64,000 bases of DNA from Bdellovibrionaceae bacterium UBA6502 (GTDB lineage Bacteria > Bdellovibrionota > Bdellovibrionia > Bdellovibrionales > UBA840), in contig DJMA01000052.1 in the NCBI GenBank assembly GCA_002436415.1, positions 1 to 64,000 on the forward strand, read 5' to 3'. The notes under the pieces were generated by a model. The model made no database searches. It saw only the letters and a program-made list of their open reading frames with translations, and had not been told where the DNA came from. The position numbers and the translations under genes were made by a program. Shown piece by piece: positions 42,471 through 51,016 of the stretch (its first letter is position 1; the number at the start of each line of letters is the position of its first letter).

Positions 42471-42942
42471 ATAGGTAATCTTTTAGTTCTTTTTCAATTT
42501 TCTCAGGAGTGTCTTGTGGGGCATATCGCTTAACCACATTGCCTTGGCGGTCCACTAGGAACTTTGTAAAGTTCCATTTAATTGCCTCGCTTCCAAGAAG
42601 GCCTTTTGCCTCTGATTTTAAGTAAGCAAATAGTGGATCAGTATTGTCACCATTCACCTCAATTTTTTTAAACAGTGGAAAGCTAGCTTTGTAGTTTAAA
42701 TCACAAAACTGGGCAATCTCTTCATCAGTTCCAGGTTCTTGTCCACCAAATTGATTACAAGGAAAAGCAAGAACGGCAAAGCCTTGGCCAGCGTACTCTT
42801 TATGAAGTCTTTCAAGGCCTTCATACTGAGGAGTAAAACCGCAAGCGGAAGCAGTGTTTACAATAAGTACGACTTTGTTTTCGTAGTCTTTCATAGAAAC
42901 TGTTTCACCGTTATTTAATTTTGCTTCGTGATCGTAAAACAT
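42469..42942 (-). CDS. Glutathione peroxidase
   Basis: A 157-residue thioredoxin-fold peroxidase. The peroxidatic residue is Cys in NTASACGFT (not selenocysteine), with the Gln of FPCNQFGGQEP and the Trp-Asn of KWNFTKFLVD completing the catalytic tetrad. It reduces hydroperoxides, probably with thioredoxin or glutathione. BtuE is the E. coli counterpart. Monocistronic, ending in the shared hairpin with the neighbouring small gene. Confidence 0.95.
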   Translation of the reverse strand: MFYDHEAKLNNGETVSMKDYENKVVLIVNTASACGFTPQYEGLERLHKEYAGQGFAVLAFPCNQFGGQEPGTDEEIAQFCDLNYKASFPLFKKIEVNGDNTDPLFAYLKSEAKGLLGSEAIKWNFTKFLVDRQGNVVKRYAPQDTPEKIEKELKDYL

Positions 42943-43106
42943 AATTACCTCTGCATCTGTTTAGTTTTTGCGTCTTAGATTCGATATACATTTTAAAAGA
43001 TTTTTTTAAGATCTTCATTCAATAAATAGAAGAATGTGTATCTTTAGGTTAGAAGCGCTTGCTAGGCATTCAAATGGCCTTCTGACTAAACCAAATCACT
43101 CGGATT

Positions 43107-43487
43107 TTATTGTGTTTTATCTGAATTTTTTGGTTCTTCATTTCTTGTGGCAATAAATGCAATTACTCCTGTAATTACAAAGACCACCACTGCTTTTAAT
43201 TCTAAAGGCATGCTGGGGCGACTTAAAGGAAAAGACACTCCAATGAGAATCATACTGATGGCAAGGACCTTATATTTTCGACGAATTCTTTTGTGTTGCT
43301 GCCAATCTTTGAGAAAGGGCCCAAGGTATTTATTTTCAATTAAATAAGAGTGAAACTTAGGAGAGCCTCTCTCAAAGAAAAAGGCCGCCAAGATAACAAA
43401 AGGAGTGGTGGGTAGAAGCGGTACGAACACGCCGACAAAGCCTAGAAGACAACAAAAAATTCCTAAGCTTAAAAAGACAATGCGCAT
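43107..43487 (-). CDS. YbaN/DUF454-family inner membrane protein
   Basis: A 126-residue protein with the family start LGIFCCLLGFVGVFVPLLPTTPFVILAAFFFERGSPKFHSYL and about four hydrophobic segments. Its function is unknown. It starts three bases after the end of the antiporter gene and is probably cotranscribed with it. The charged C terminus (RNEEPKNSDK) is cytoplasmic by the positive-inside rule. Confidence 0.87.
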   Translation of the reverse strand: MRIVFLSLGIFCCLLGFVGVFVPLLPTTPFVILAAFFFERGSPKFHSYLIENKYLGPFLKDWQQHKRIRRKYKVLAISMILIGVSFPLSRPSMPLELKAVVVFVITGVIAFIATRNEEPKNSDKTQ

Positions 43488-43490
43488 AAG

Positions 43491-44639
43491 TTAGCCAAAC
43501 AAAGATGTATCATCATAATTTTTAGGTGGAGTTCTTTTTAAAAGAATCGCTGGTATGATGGAACTTACTACTGTGTAAATGATCAATCCAACAATAGCAT
43601 CATTTCGAACCCCTTCATCTTTTAAGATCAAGGCGATCACCACACCAAAAATTAAAGTGGGTAACAGTGAAATACTAACTTTTCTGTGTTCATCATCTCC
43701 GATATTCAATAAATATCTCATCGGTAAAAAGGTAGTGAAGTATCTTAATGGAATAAAGATAAGTAGAAAGCCTAATCCAAACAAAGCTCCAGCCCAATCA
43801 AAAGTCATATCTGAGATCGTCAGGCCAGCTCGGAAGAAGTAAAATGGTACGAAGAAGGCAAAGAATAGTTGCAGTGAATAAAGTAAACGACCTGTTTTTT
43901 CATCTTCGTCAAAATGATGAAACTGCGAGGCAACCATTCCGACAATGAAGGCACCCACAAGATAGTAGGTTCCGATTTCTCTAGTGATAATTCCACACAA
44001 AAAGGCAATTAGGACTAAGAAGGTCATCTCAGAGTCTGGAGCGAAGGGTGCAATTTTCTTAAGAAATAACTTAAAGAAATAGGGAAGAATAAGAATCATA
44101 CCTACAATCACCGCAAGAGATAGTAAAAGCTTCCCAATAGACTCTGATTGTAGAGTAAAGAACAAGATTAAAATTGCCACAATTTCGGCGGCGATGGATT
44201 TGTTTCGTATCCAGGTCTTAACTTCATCGGTTAACTCGTAACCATGAACGGAGTTTAGAATAAAGCCCGTGCTTGGCGTTGTTAATCCAAGTGCTAAAAT
44301 CAATGAGGCTTTTGTACCAAGTCGAAAATAGTAATCGATGGCTACCGTCGTTAACATAATTAAAAACAAACTTAGACCAATTGATTTTAACAGAAACTTA
44401 TAGTTCTTTTTTAAAACCGCCACTTCCACTTCCATTCCAGCAAATAGAAATAAGGAAGTGATCCCAAGAGTCGATAAAATATAGAGTGTTTGAGAACCTT
44501 CAAACCAATCCAAACCAAAGCCAGTTGCAACACCTAATACGATCGCTGTGATTCCTGATGGAACTCCGTAGCGCATTAATATCTTAGGTAAAAGTAAGAT
44601 GGCGGCAATCAAAATGAAGTATTGTAAATCTGTCGTCAA
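43491..44639 (-). CDS. CPA2-type cation:proton antiporter
   Basis: A 382-residue membrane protein with about 12 helices and the Na/H exchanger family pattern (YGVPSGITAIVLGVATG, LFLFAGMEVEVAVLKKN, GLTTPSTGFILNSVHGYELTDEVKTWIRNKSIAAEIVAIL). It has no RCK/TrkA regulatory domain at the C terminus. The ion (Na, K or other) cannot be told from sequence alone. It is followed by the ybaN-type gene. Coexistence with a PomAB-like sodium stator is suggestive of sodium handling, no more. Confidence 0.87.
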   Translation of the reverse strand: MTTDLQYFILIAAILLLPKILMRYGVPSGITAIVLGVATGFGLDWFEGSQTLYILSTLGITSLFLFAGMEVEVAVLKKNYKFLLKSIGLSLFLIMLTTVAIDYYFRLGTKASLILALGLTTPSTGFILNSVHGYELTDEVKTWIRNKSIAAEIVAILILFFTLQSESIGKLLLSLAVIVGMILILPYFFKLFLKKIAPFAPDSEMTFLVLIAFLCGIITREIGTYYLVGAFIVGMVASQFHHFDEDEKTGRLLYSLQLFFAFFVPFYFFRAGLTISDMTFDWAGALFGLGFLLIFIPLRYFTTFLPMRYLLNIGDDEHRKVSISLLPTLIFGVVIALILKDEGVRNDAIVGLIIYTVVSSIIPAILLKRTPPKNYDDTSLFG

Positions 44640-44909
44640 ATCTTCTCCTAAAAAGAACCAGACACTATTATAAGGTAAAGAAGAGAAATCTGGAATAAAA
44701 ACAGTCCATCTTTTCGCTAATTAGCAGAAATTTAACGAATTCAGTCTCTAATTTGGTTAAGATAGAGGCAATTAAAAGTCAGGCGAAAAGATTTTAGCTG
44801 ATAAATTTAAGTAGATAATTTTTTATAATCCAACGAATTTCTAACATATTTAAAATTTAGAAATAGACTTAAATTTTTAGGTCTTGATAAAGCGAAAATA
44901 AAAAATTCT

Positions 44910-45971
44910 CTATAAAAAGTGAATCATCCAAGCAACCAAGATAACCTGAGGCAAAGTCACTAGTGGCAAGGCGAAAGCGATTTTCCAAGATTTGGTATTT
45001 TCTTTTAGTACCATAATCTCAGTATAGTCTGTAGAAACTCCTGCCATCATAAAAGCAAAGGCATTTCCAGGGGACTTCGCACGCAGGAAAATGTCACTGG
45101 CAATCGGGGCAGAACCCTCGGAACAAACTTCTAAGATGCTTGCAAAGATGATTGTAAGAAATAGTCCAAACCCAGTGTTTCCGAAATACTCTTCGTATTG
45201 GGCAACGCTTAAAATCTCGCGAATAGCAGAAGCTAAGATGATTCCAATGAACAACCATTTGATGATGCTCTTTGAGTCTTTGATTCCATGCCACACAACG
45301 TCTCTTAGAAACGCAATGGGTGTTTTTGGGATTTCTTGCCAAAATGATTTTTGTTCGAATTGGTTTTCATCTTGTAAGTTTGATGAAGCTGGATTTTCGG
45401 GAAGTTTACCGATCTTCACTAAGTAGTTGAAGATTACACCAGACACAACAGCGATGATCATGGATAAAACGATGAAAGCCATTGTCCAAGAAAAGCCAAT
45501 TAAACTGATTAAAATTAATGTTAATGAAAATGAGTTCCAAGGACTAGCAATTAAAAAAGCCATGGTCTGTCCAAGACTCATTCCTTTATTGTAAAGCTTA
45601 ACTCCCACCATTAAAATTCCATGGGAACATAAATCTAAAAGCACTCCAGCTAGTGTGGCTCTCAAGATTCCAGAAAAGTTCTTACCATTACCCATCAGTT
45701 TTTGAATACTAGATTGGGGCACATAATGTAAAACGCCAACGGCAAAGCCACCTAAAACGATACCAAACCACATTTCATTTAATAACTCGTAACAATGGTG
45801 GGTGAAGTTTTGAAGTTGTGGGAAATTGATTTGCTCTAAAGGTATATGCAACAAATGAACTAGGTAAGCAGCAGCCACAATGCTAAAGGATCCGATGAGC
45901 CACCAGTCCTTTTTTCCAGGGCCAGGGCTACAATGACTTTCTTCTTCTTTGGGTCCACAACAACTACTCAT
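44910..45971 (-). CDS. ArsP-like permease (PF03773 family)
   Basis: A 353-residue protein with eight to ten membrane segments. Two family repeats are recognisable: LCSHGILMVGVKLYNKGMSLGQTMAFLIASPWNS and VCSEGSAPIASDIFLRAKSPGNAFAFMMAGVSTD, each with the CSxG…KG/KS…AFL pattern. The N terminus is cysteine- and histidine-rich (SCCGPKEEESHC), suited to metal or metalloid binding. ArsP exports organoarsenicals; other members are of unknown substrate. It is divergent from a MerC-like gene, so heavy-metal handling is plausible. Confidence 0.82.
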   Translation of the reverse strand: MSSCCGPKEEESHCSPGPGKKDWWLIGSFSIVAAAYLVHLLHIPLEQINFPQLQNFTHHCYELLNEMWFGIVLGGFAVGVLHYVPQSSIQKLMGNGKNFSGILRATLAGVLLDLCSHGILMVGVKLYNKGMSLGQTMAFLIASPWNSFSLTLILISLIGFSWTMAFIVLSMIIAVVSGVIFNYLVKIGKLPENPASSNLQDENQFEQKSFWQEIPKTPIAFLRDVVWHGIKDSKSIIKWLFIGIILASAIREILSVAQYEEYFGNTGFGLFLTIIFASILEVCSEGSAPIASDIFLRAKSPGNAFAFMMAGVSTDYTEIMVLKENTKSWKIAFALPLVTLPQVILVAWMIHFL

Positions 45972-46183
45972 ACTTCAGAGTTTAACAGGTTTTTTTCAAA
46001 AAGTTAGCTAGAAACTGGAGACAAAGGCATTCGATTTGATTTTTGAAAACTAAGTCCTAGTGCAAAAATTTCCTCTTAGAAAGCTCCTAAATACAAACTA
46101 AATAACAAAACCCGAGAATTTCAGAAAACACTAGCCATGAGCCTAAAAATAAGGCTAAATCGGTCCTTCGAAAAGGATGAATT

Positions 46184-46723
46184 TTGGAACCAACAAATAA
46201 AGTAATTTTTATGAAGCATAAGCATACAAACTGTAATCACGATCATGGTCAAAACAAAGATTCTTTAGAGTCTCATAGCGAAAAGAAAGCTCATAAACAC
46301 GTTCACGCTCATGGAAAAGATCATATTCCTGCGGATAAGGTTGGTATTGCTCTAAGTATGATGTGTTTGGTTCATTGTTTGTTAGGTCCAATATTGATCG
46401 TTCTCTTGCCAAGCCTAGGTGGTTTTTTAGGGGGAGAGTCTTTTCATTGGTTAATGTTAGCCTTGGTAATTCCAGTGGCTTATTACTCTTTCTTTAAAAC
46501 CTATCGCTCACATGGCTTTAAGCAAGCCATTCAAATTGGTAGTGTTGGAGTTGCTTTTTTAGTATTGGGAGTTTTAATTCCTGAGCTTATTCATGAGCAT
46601 GATCACTCCGAAACCGGCTTGTTGAGCATGCATTCCTTAGAGACTGCCTTTACTGTATTTGGCGGTTTGGTTCTGGCTTTTGCTCACTACAAAAACTACC
46701 AACAATGCCAATGCAAAGATTAG
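46184..46723 (+). CDS. MerC-domain protein with histidine-rich N terminus
   Basis: A 179-residue protein. Residues 10-55 are packed with His and Lys (KHKHTNCNHDHGQN, KAHKHVHAHGKDH), followed by four membrane segments of the MerC type with the characteristic MMCLVHCLLGP cysteine pair and a short CQCKD tail. MerC moves mercuric ions inward in mer operons, but His-rich free-standing members are found near zinc or copper genes. The start is TTG at 46184 because AAAAGGA lies five bases before it; the ATG at 46211 has no site. It is divergent from the ArsP-like gene. Confidence 0.82.
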   Translation: MEPTNKVIFMKHKHTNCNHDHGQNKDSLESHSEKKAHKHVHAHGKDHIPADKVGIALSMMCLVHCLLGPILIVLLPSLGGFLGGESFHWLMLALVIPVAYYSFFKTYRSHGFKQAIQIGSVGVAFLVLGVLIPELIHEHDHSETGLLSMHSLETAFTVFGGLVLAFAHYKNYQQCQCKD

Positions 46724-47043
46724 TTTTTAAATCATTATAAATTCGAATTTTTTCTGTATTAGACATTGGTTCAATCCATGCTGCTTTTGATAATTTGTAA
46801 CTAATTTTTTCTAGCAGAAAATCAGAGTATTCCAATCCTTGGGTTTCAAATTTCAATGGAGTCTAGGGCCAATTTTAATCACTTCTTATGGAGCGGTTTT
46901 GAGTGTCATTCTTAATTGAAAATTAAGACTAAATTCACTCTAAAAGAACTTTGAGACACTTTTTGATACATTAAGATTAATAAGCCTTTTAGGTTTAAGT
47001 TCCAGCAAAGTAGGCTTTGATAAATCCCGATATATATTAGGAA
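46724..47043. other. 320-base intergenic region with a nested inverted repeat
   Basis: The inner hairpin CTTAATT-GAA-AATTAAG (46911-46927) is bracketed by GAGTG (46901-46905) and CACTC (46936-46940). It has no U-tract and lies 100 bases before the kinase gene, so neither terminator nor clear operator can be assigned. The 3' end of the region holds the FliA-like promoter at 47006-47033. Confidence 0.4.
47006..47033 (+). promoter_or_regulatory. FliA-like promoter of the second histidine kinase
   Basis: CAAAGTAG (47006-47013, five of eight including the AAAGT core) and CCCGATAT (47026-47033, six of eight) are separated by 12 bases. Transcription would begin about four bases before the ATG at 47044. 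Confidence 0.45.
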
Positions 47044-48027
47044 ATGGAAAAAATATTGGTAGGAATTCTTATCGTCTATTCAGGGTTCAATTTGTTGAGC
47101 CTGCAAATGAAGAACCTTCATAATATCAGCCTATATGTAACTCTTAGTGCTTTTCTTTTAAGTTTCTTTTACGGAATTTTCGAACTGTTTATAAAAAGGA
47201 ATTTGTTAACTATTGATAATGAAAATGAATATGAGATGCAAAAAACTCAGGTGCTTAGCTTAGAAGAAGATCTGGCCAATATGAAAGAGCAAATTGAGCA
47301 ACTTGCTCGCTTGTCTTCTCTGGGGGAAGTAGCTGGAAATATGGGGCACGAAATTAATAATCAATTGGCAGTCATAGAAGGCTGGGCCGATCAGCTTGCC
47401 AGAGCTGAAAGCAATCCCAAAAGAGCCACTCCTGAGTTTGTAGCAAAAGCCGGTGGAAAAATTTTAGCTCATATCCAAAGGCTTCATCATCTCACATCTG
47501 CAATTAGAAACTTTGTCAGAAAAAATAACGAAGCTGAATATGGCTATCACGATATCAGAGACATCGTTAAAGACGCAGTGGATATTGCGAGGCCTAAAGC
47601 GAAGAAAAACAATGTAGCCGTGAAGAGTTTTTTTGAAGGCAAGGAGTTTTCAGTTCGTTGCATGGGCGTTGAAATTTCACAGGTGATTTTAAACTTACTT
47701 AGCAACGCGGTAGATGCTGTTTGTGAACAAGAAAAGCCATGGATACAAGTACGAGTCATAGAAAAGAAATCAGAGTTTGAAATTTCGGTAACGGACTCAG
47801 GGGATGGAATCGATCCAGCCATCGTGCAAAAAATGATGTCCCCTTATTTCACAACAAAGGCTCCTGGCAAAGGAACTGGAATAGGGCTATCTATTTCTAA
47901 GAACATCATTAAGTCTCATAGTGGGAGACTAGAGTATGACTCTCAATTTAAATACACGCGATTCATAATCACTCTTCCTAAAGACTTACCGAAGAAAAAT
48001 AAGGAAGAGAATAGTGTTTCTGGGTAG
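47044..48027 (+). CDS. Sensor histidine kinase, short membrane type
   Basis: A 327-residue kinase. Two N-terminal hydrophobic segments (about 5-20 and 28-50) are followed by a coiled-coil linker (70-95), the H-box NMGHEINNQLAVIEGWADQL, then N-box LLSNAVDAV, DSGDGID and GKGTGIGLSISKNI of the HATPase domain. The two hydrophobic segments leave almost no periplasmic loop. It has no adjacent response regulator. The ATG is just after AGGA, which is too close for a strong site. Confidence 0.92.
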   Translation: MEKILVGILIVYSGFNLLSLQMKNLHNISLYVTLSAFLLSFFYGIFELFIKRNLLTIDNENEYEMQKTQVLSLEEDLANMKEQIEQLARLSSLGEVAGNMGHEINNQLAVIEGWADQLARAESNPKRATPEFVAKAGGKILAHIQRLHHLTSAIRNFVRKNNEAEYGYHDIRDIVKDAVDIARPKAKKNNVAVKSFFEGKEFSVRCMGVEISQVILNLLSNAVDAVCEQEKPWIQVRVIEKKSEFEISVTDSGDGIDPAIVQKMMSPYFTTKAPGKGTGIGLSISKNIIKSHSGRLEYDSQFKYTRFIITLPKDLPKKNKEENSVSG

Positions 48028-48118
48028 TTAGGGAATTCCTTTAAAAGTGTTGATATTTCATATACTTGACTAGTTAGTTACCAAAATGTGAAAAATGCAA
48101 ATTGAGTTAAATAATCTC

Positions 48119-48146
48119 TAAATTCTCCAATTACGCTAGCCGATAG
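48119..48146 (+). promoter_or_regulatory. FliA-like promoter of the second PilZ gene
   Basis: TAAATTCT (48119-48126, six of eight) and GCCGATAG (48139-48146, seven of eight) are 12 bases apart. Only seven bases separate the -10 element from the ATG, so transcription would start at or one base before the start codon. Confidence 0.55.
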
Positions 48147-48153
48147 TCTAGGT

Positions 48154-48543
48154 ATGGAAGCTAAAAAGACATCAAAAAATCGATACAATTATAGGAAGCC
48201 GATTCACAACCTTAAGGTTGTAGATCTAAGTATTTTTGCAAAGTACCCGAGCTTTGCTAAGACCGCTGAGATTCTCGATATCTCCGTAAACGGGATGTTG
48301 CTACAAATTAGTAGGAAGCATCTCTCTAAAAAACTTAAAAATACGTTTAGTTTAAGTGATTTAGAAGGAAGGTATTTGAGTTTAAAAATCGAAACCATGA
48401 ATCTAGATTTAGATGCTCTAGTGGTCAGAACGAAAAGCATTGATAAGGACACTTTTGAAATTGCTATCGACTACTCAGAAGGGGCACCAGAATATTGGCG
48501 AGAATGCCTATTTGATATGCTGCCGGATGATGAAGAAGGCTAA
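48154..48543 (+). CDS. PilZ-domain protein
   Basis: A 129-residue PilZ protein. The c-di-GMP motifs are complete: RxxxR as RYNYR (near residue 10) and DxSxxG as DISVNG in AEILDISVNGMLLQ (near 43). Beta-strand pattern and the C-terminal YWRECLFDMLPDDEEG tail follow. It likely couples c-di-GMP level to motility. It has its own FliA-like promoter and probably a leaderless mRNA. It follows the second histidine kinase gene by about 125 bases. Confidence 0.87.
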   Translation: MEAKKTSKNRYNYRKPIHNLKVVDLSIFAKYPSFAKTAEILDISVNGMLLQISRKHLSKKLKNTFSLSDLEGRYLSLKIETMNLDLDALVVRTKSIDKDTFEIAIDYSEGAPEYWRECLFDMLPDDEEG

Positions 48544-48636
48544 TCGTCTAGAATAGGTCCTATTTCGTAGGATAAAACCATAGGGAAGCATTAGCTTCTC
48601 TTTCCATTTCTTTCCCTTAGTGTTAAGATTATTCTT

Positions 48637-49278
48637 ATGACTACCCAATTACAAAGCCTATTAAATTCGCCAGAAGACACCAGAGACCAGCAATGGGAGA
48701 TCAACTTTTTCGAACAGTTTGTGAAAGAAAAAGTGGATTTAGTATTTCCTGATCCAAAGCCAGGTCCTGATAGCTGGCCTTATTTGTTTTTACATACCGG
48801 GCCAAACGCCAAGGAGCCTGTGAAAGATGTATTGGGCTGGTTATCAGAAAAGGGTGTGGGTTTAGCCTTAAACCCCAATAAAGAGATGCCGGATTACATT
48901 ATGCCCTATGGGATGATCTGGTATTATCGTGAAACCGGAAACTTCCTTTCTGATCATTTTAAATTTACAGGAAAAAAACTTCAGATAGAGCAAGGTAAGC
49001 AATACTTTACTGGTGAGCCATCAAAAGCTTATATCCCAGAATATGTTCGCAAAGTAGTACGCGAATTTTTGCGCCAACAAGGTGTTTTAAACCCTAGAGT
49101 ATGTATGTTAAGTGAGGACCAACAATATTGGGATCTTTGCTTTTCGTTGGAATCTTTAGGAAATCCACCAAGTCATGAGCATGCAGGGATTGCCGAAGCA
49201 TTGGGTTGGTTTTTTCCGAACCACTATAGCATAGTTTTGATTAGTGAGTCTGCCATCGGTAGTTTCTACTCTTTGTAG
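48637..49278 (+). CDS. Protein of unknown function
   Basis: A 213-residue soluble protein. Regular alpha/beta pattern and a high aromatic content (WPYLFLHTGP, YGMIWYYRETGNF, QYWDLCFSLES, LGWFFPNHYSIVLI). There is no signal peptide and no recognised domain. The N-terminal part might bind another protein. The start ATG has no strong ribosome site. No operon partner is evident: the PilZ gene upstream is about 95 bases away and the GNAT gene downstream is convergent. Confidence 0.65.
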   Translation: MTTQLQSLLNSPEDTRDQQWEINFFEQFVKEKVDLVFPDPKPGPDSWPYLFLHTGPNAKEPVKDVLGWLSEKGVGLALNPNKEMPDYIMPYGMIWYYRETGNFLSDHFKFTGKKLQIEQGKQYFTGEPSKAYIPEYVRKVVREFLRQQGVLNPRVCMLSEDQQYWDLCFSLESLGNPPSHEHAGIAEALGWFFPNHYSIVLISESAIGSFYSL

Positions 49279-49322
49279 TAATTTAAAAATCCATTTTCTT
49301 AAAATTTTTTGCAGAAGGTGGA

Positions 49323-49874
49323 TTATTTAAACTCACTGATTTTTAAAGACATACTTATATCATCTAAACTTAAATCGCCAATTCTAGCTATATCCTTAGT
49401 GTATCCTGTTTGTTCGAAACCTACTTTTTTGTAGAGCTCAAAGGCTGGAAGGTTCGTGGCGAACAATTCCAAATCTAAATACTCAACATCAATTTTTTTA
49501 CACAAGCTTACGACTTCTTTTAAAATCTTTTTCGCAATGCCTTTTCCTGTATGCTCAGGGCATACGCCAAAGCCGTTAATGTGGCGTCGATGTTTAATGC
49601 TTTCAATACCATGATACTGTAAAACACAGTGAGCTAAGACTTTTTTGTTGTCATCGAAAGCGATAAAAACTTGATTATTTCTTTCGGAAATTGGTTTGCC
49701 AAGTTCGCTTTTAAATTTTTCTAAAAAAGAAATTTTTTCTGGCACTACAAGGCGGGGAGTAAAGTGTGGAAAGCCATTTACACCGTTTCTTTCGGTGAGG
49801 AGTTTTGCAAGATGCTCGAAATAGGCATCAAAGTCTTCATTGGTCTCAGCGATTTTAAACTGAATGCTTTCCAT
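49323..49874 (-). CDS. GNAT-family N-acetyltransferase
   Basis: A 183-residue acetyltransferase. The acetyl-CoA loop is HINGFGVCPEHTGKGIAKKILKEVVSLCK (about residues 98-126), with the Q/RxxGxG/A pattern as HTGKGIAKK, and the C-terminal AFELYKKVGFEQTGYT motif B. The substrate is unknown. Its ATG overlaps the stop of nadA by one to three bases, so it is translated after nadA. Confidence 0.9.
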   Translation of the reverse strand: MESIQFKIAETNEDFDAYFEHLAKLLTERNGVNGFPHFTPRLVVPEKISFLEKFKSELGKPISERNNQVFIAFDDNKKVLAHCVLQYHGIESIKHRRHINGFGVCPEHTGKGIAKKILKEVVSLCKKIDVEYLDLELFATNLPAFELYKKVGFEQTGYTKDIARIGDLSLDDISMSLKISEFK

Positions 49875-50824
49875 TAACTAAAACTAATGCTTTCGCCACG
49901 GCTAATTTTCATCATGCGATCTAAAGAACCATGAGCGCGTTGACGAAGGTCTTCATCAAGTTCAATTTTTGGTTCTAAGTTCAAAAGGGCATCTCTAATT
50001 TTCTCTAGAGTGTTTAACTTCATATAAGGACATTGGCTGCAGCCACAACTTCCTTCGGCATTTGGCGCTTGGATTAACTCAGCGTCGGGACGCATTTTGC
50101 GAATTTGATGGAAGATACCGTCTTCAGTTGCAATGATAAACTTTTTGGCTTCACTGTTTTTAGCCTGTTCGAGAATGAAAGAGGTAGAGCCAACATGATC
50201 GGCGTATTGTAAAACTTCAGGTTCACACTCTGGGTGCGCAAGAACTACGGCATCAGGATTTTTTTGAATTAAGTTATAAAGCTCTTTGGCGTGAAACTGC
50301 ATATGCACTTCACAACTACCATTCCACATTTCCATTTCACGATTTAATTTTTTAGACAAAAAGTTTCCAAGATTACGATCTGGACCAAAAAGTATTTTTT
50401 TACCTTCAGGAACTGCATTCACAATTTTTTCTGCATTACTAGAGGTGCAAATGATGTCGCTTACCGCTTTAACTTCAGCACTGCAATTGATATAGCTAAT
50501 CAAAACGGAATTTGGATTGGCCGCTTTCCACTCTCCGTATTCTTTACTCGGTGAGCTGTCTACCAGAGAACATCCTGCTTTTAGGTCAGGAACTAAAACG
50601 GTTTTGTCTGGAGAAAGAATTTTTACAGACTCACCCATAAAAACTACACCCGCTAAAAGAATAACATCGGCTTGAGATTCAGCGCCTCTTTGAGCAAGGT
50701 AAAGACTATCACCAGTAAAGTCTGCGATGTCTTGGATTTCACCAGCTTCATAGTAATGCGCTAGAATCACTGCGTTTCTTTGTTCTTTTAGCTCTTGGAT
50801 TTCTTGCTCAATGGATTTAATCAT
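49874..50824 (-). CDS. nadA: Quinolinate synthase A
   Basis: A 316-residue enzyme that condenses iminoaspartate with dihydroxyacetone phosphate in NAD synthesis. The [4Fe-4S] cysteines are Cys85 (LKAGCSLVD), Cys171 (NGSCEVHM) and one of Cys260/262/265 in GSCGCSQCPYM. HYYEAGEIQDIADFTGDS and HPECEPEVL are further signatures. NadB and NadC are not encoded here. Confidence 0.96.
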   Translation of the reverse strand: MIKSIEQEIQELKEQRNAVILAHYYEAGEIQDIADFTGDSLYLAQRGAESQADVILLAGVVFMGESVKILSPDKTVLVPDLKAGCSLVDSSPSKEYGEWKAANPNSVLISYINCSAEVKAVSDIICTSSNAEKIVNAVPEGKKILFGPDRNLGNFLSKKLNREMEMWNGSCEVHMQFHAKELYNLIQKNPDAVVLAHPECEPEVLQYADHVGSTSFILEQAKNSEAKKFIIATEDGIFHQIRKMRPDAELIQAPNAEGSCGCSQCPYMKLNTLEKIRDALLNLEPKIELDEDLRQRAHGSLDRMMKISRGESISFS

Positions 50825-50950
50825 TTTTGCGCCTCTTGGTTTAATGGGCTATAGATATAAATGATGCGGCACGAATAAGCAAGATCGCAAATCCATGTAA
50901 AAGCCTGCAAAAGCCATCTTATCCCTAGAAAATCTATCCTGGACAAATAA

Positions 50951-50980
50951 TTGGCCTTTAGTTAAGAAAGAGTTTATAAC
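50951..50980 (+). promoter_or_regulatory. Possible sigma-70 promoter of the AgcS symporter
   Basis: TTGGCC (50951-50956) and TATAAC (50975-50980) with an 18-base spacer would start transcription about 30 bases before the TTG start at 51017. No glycine riboswitch, often seen before this gene type, is visible. Confidence 0.4.
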
Positions 50981-51016
50981 TTACAGGAATGATTAAACAA
51001 AAACGAAAGGACTAGT

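Noticed and set aside
46650..46856. Minus-strand 68-codon frame beginning MKFETQGLEYSDFLLEK
   Set aside because: It starts at TTG without a ribosome site and runs into the 3' end of the MerC-like gene on the other strand. Most likely a chance frame.
50825..51016. Glycine riboswitch before the AgcS symporter
   Set aside because: None of the conserved glycine-aptamer cores are visible, and the region is AT-rich with only a promoter-like signal.
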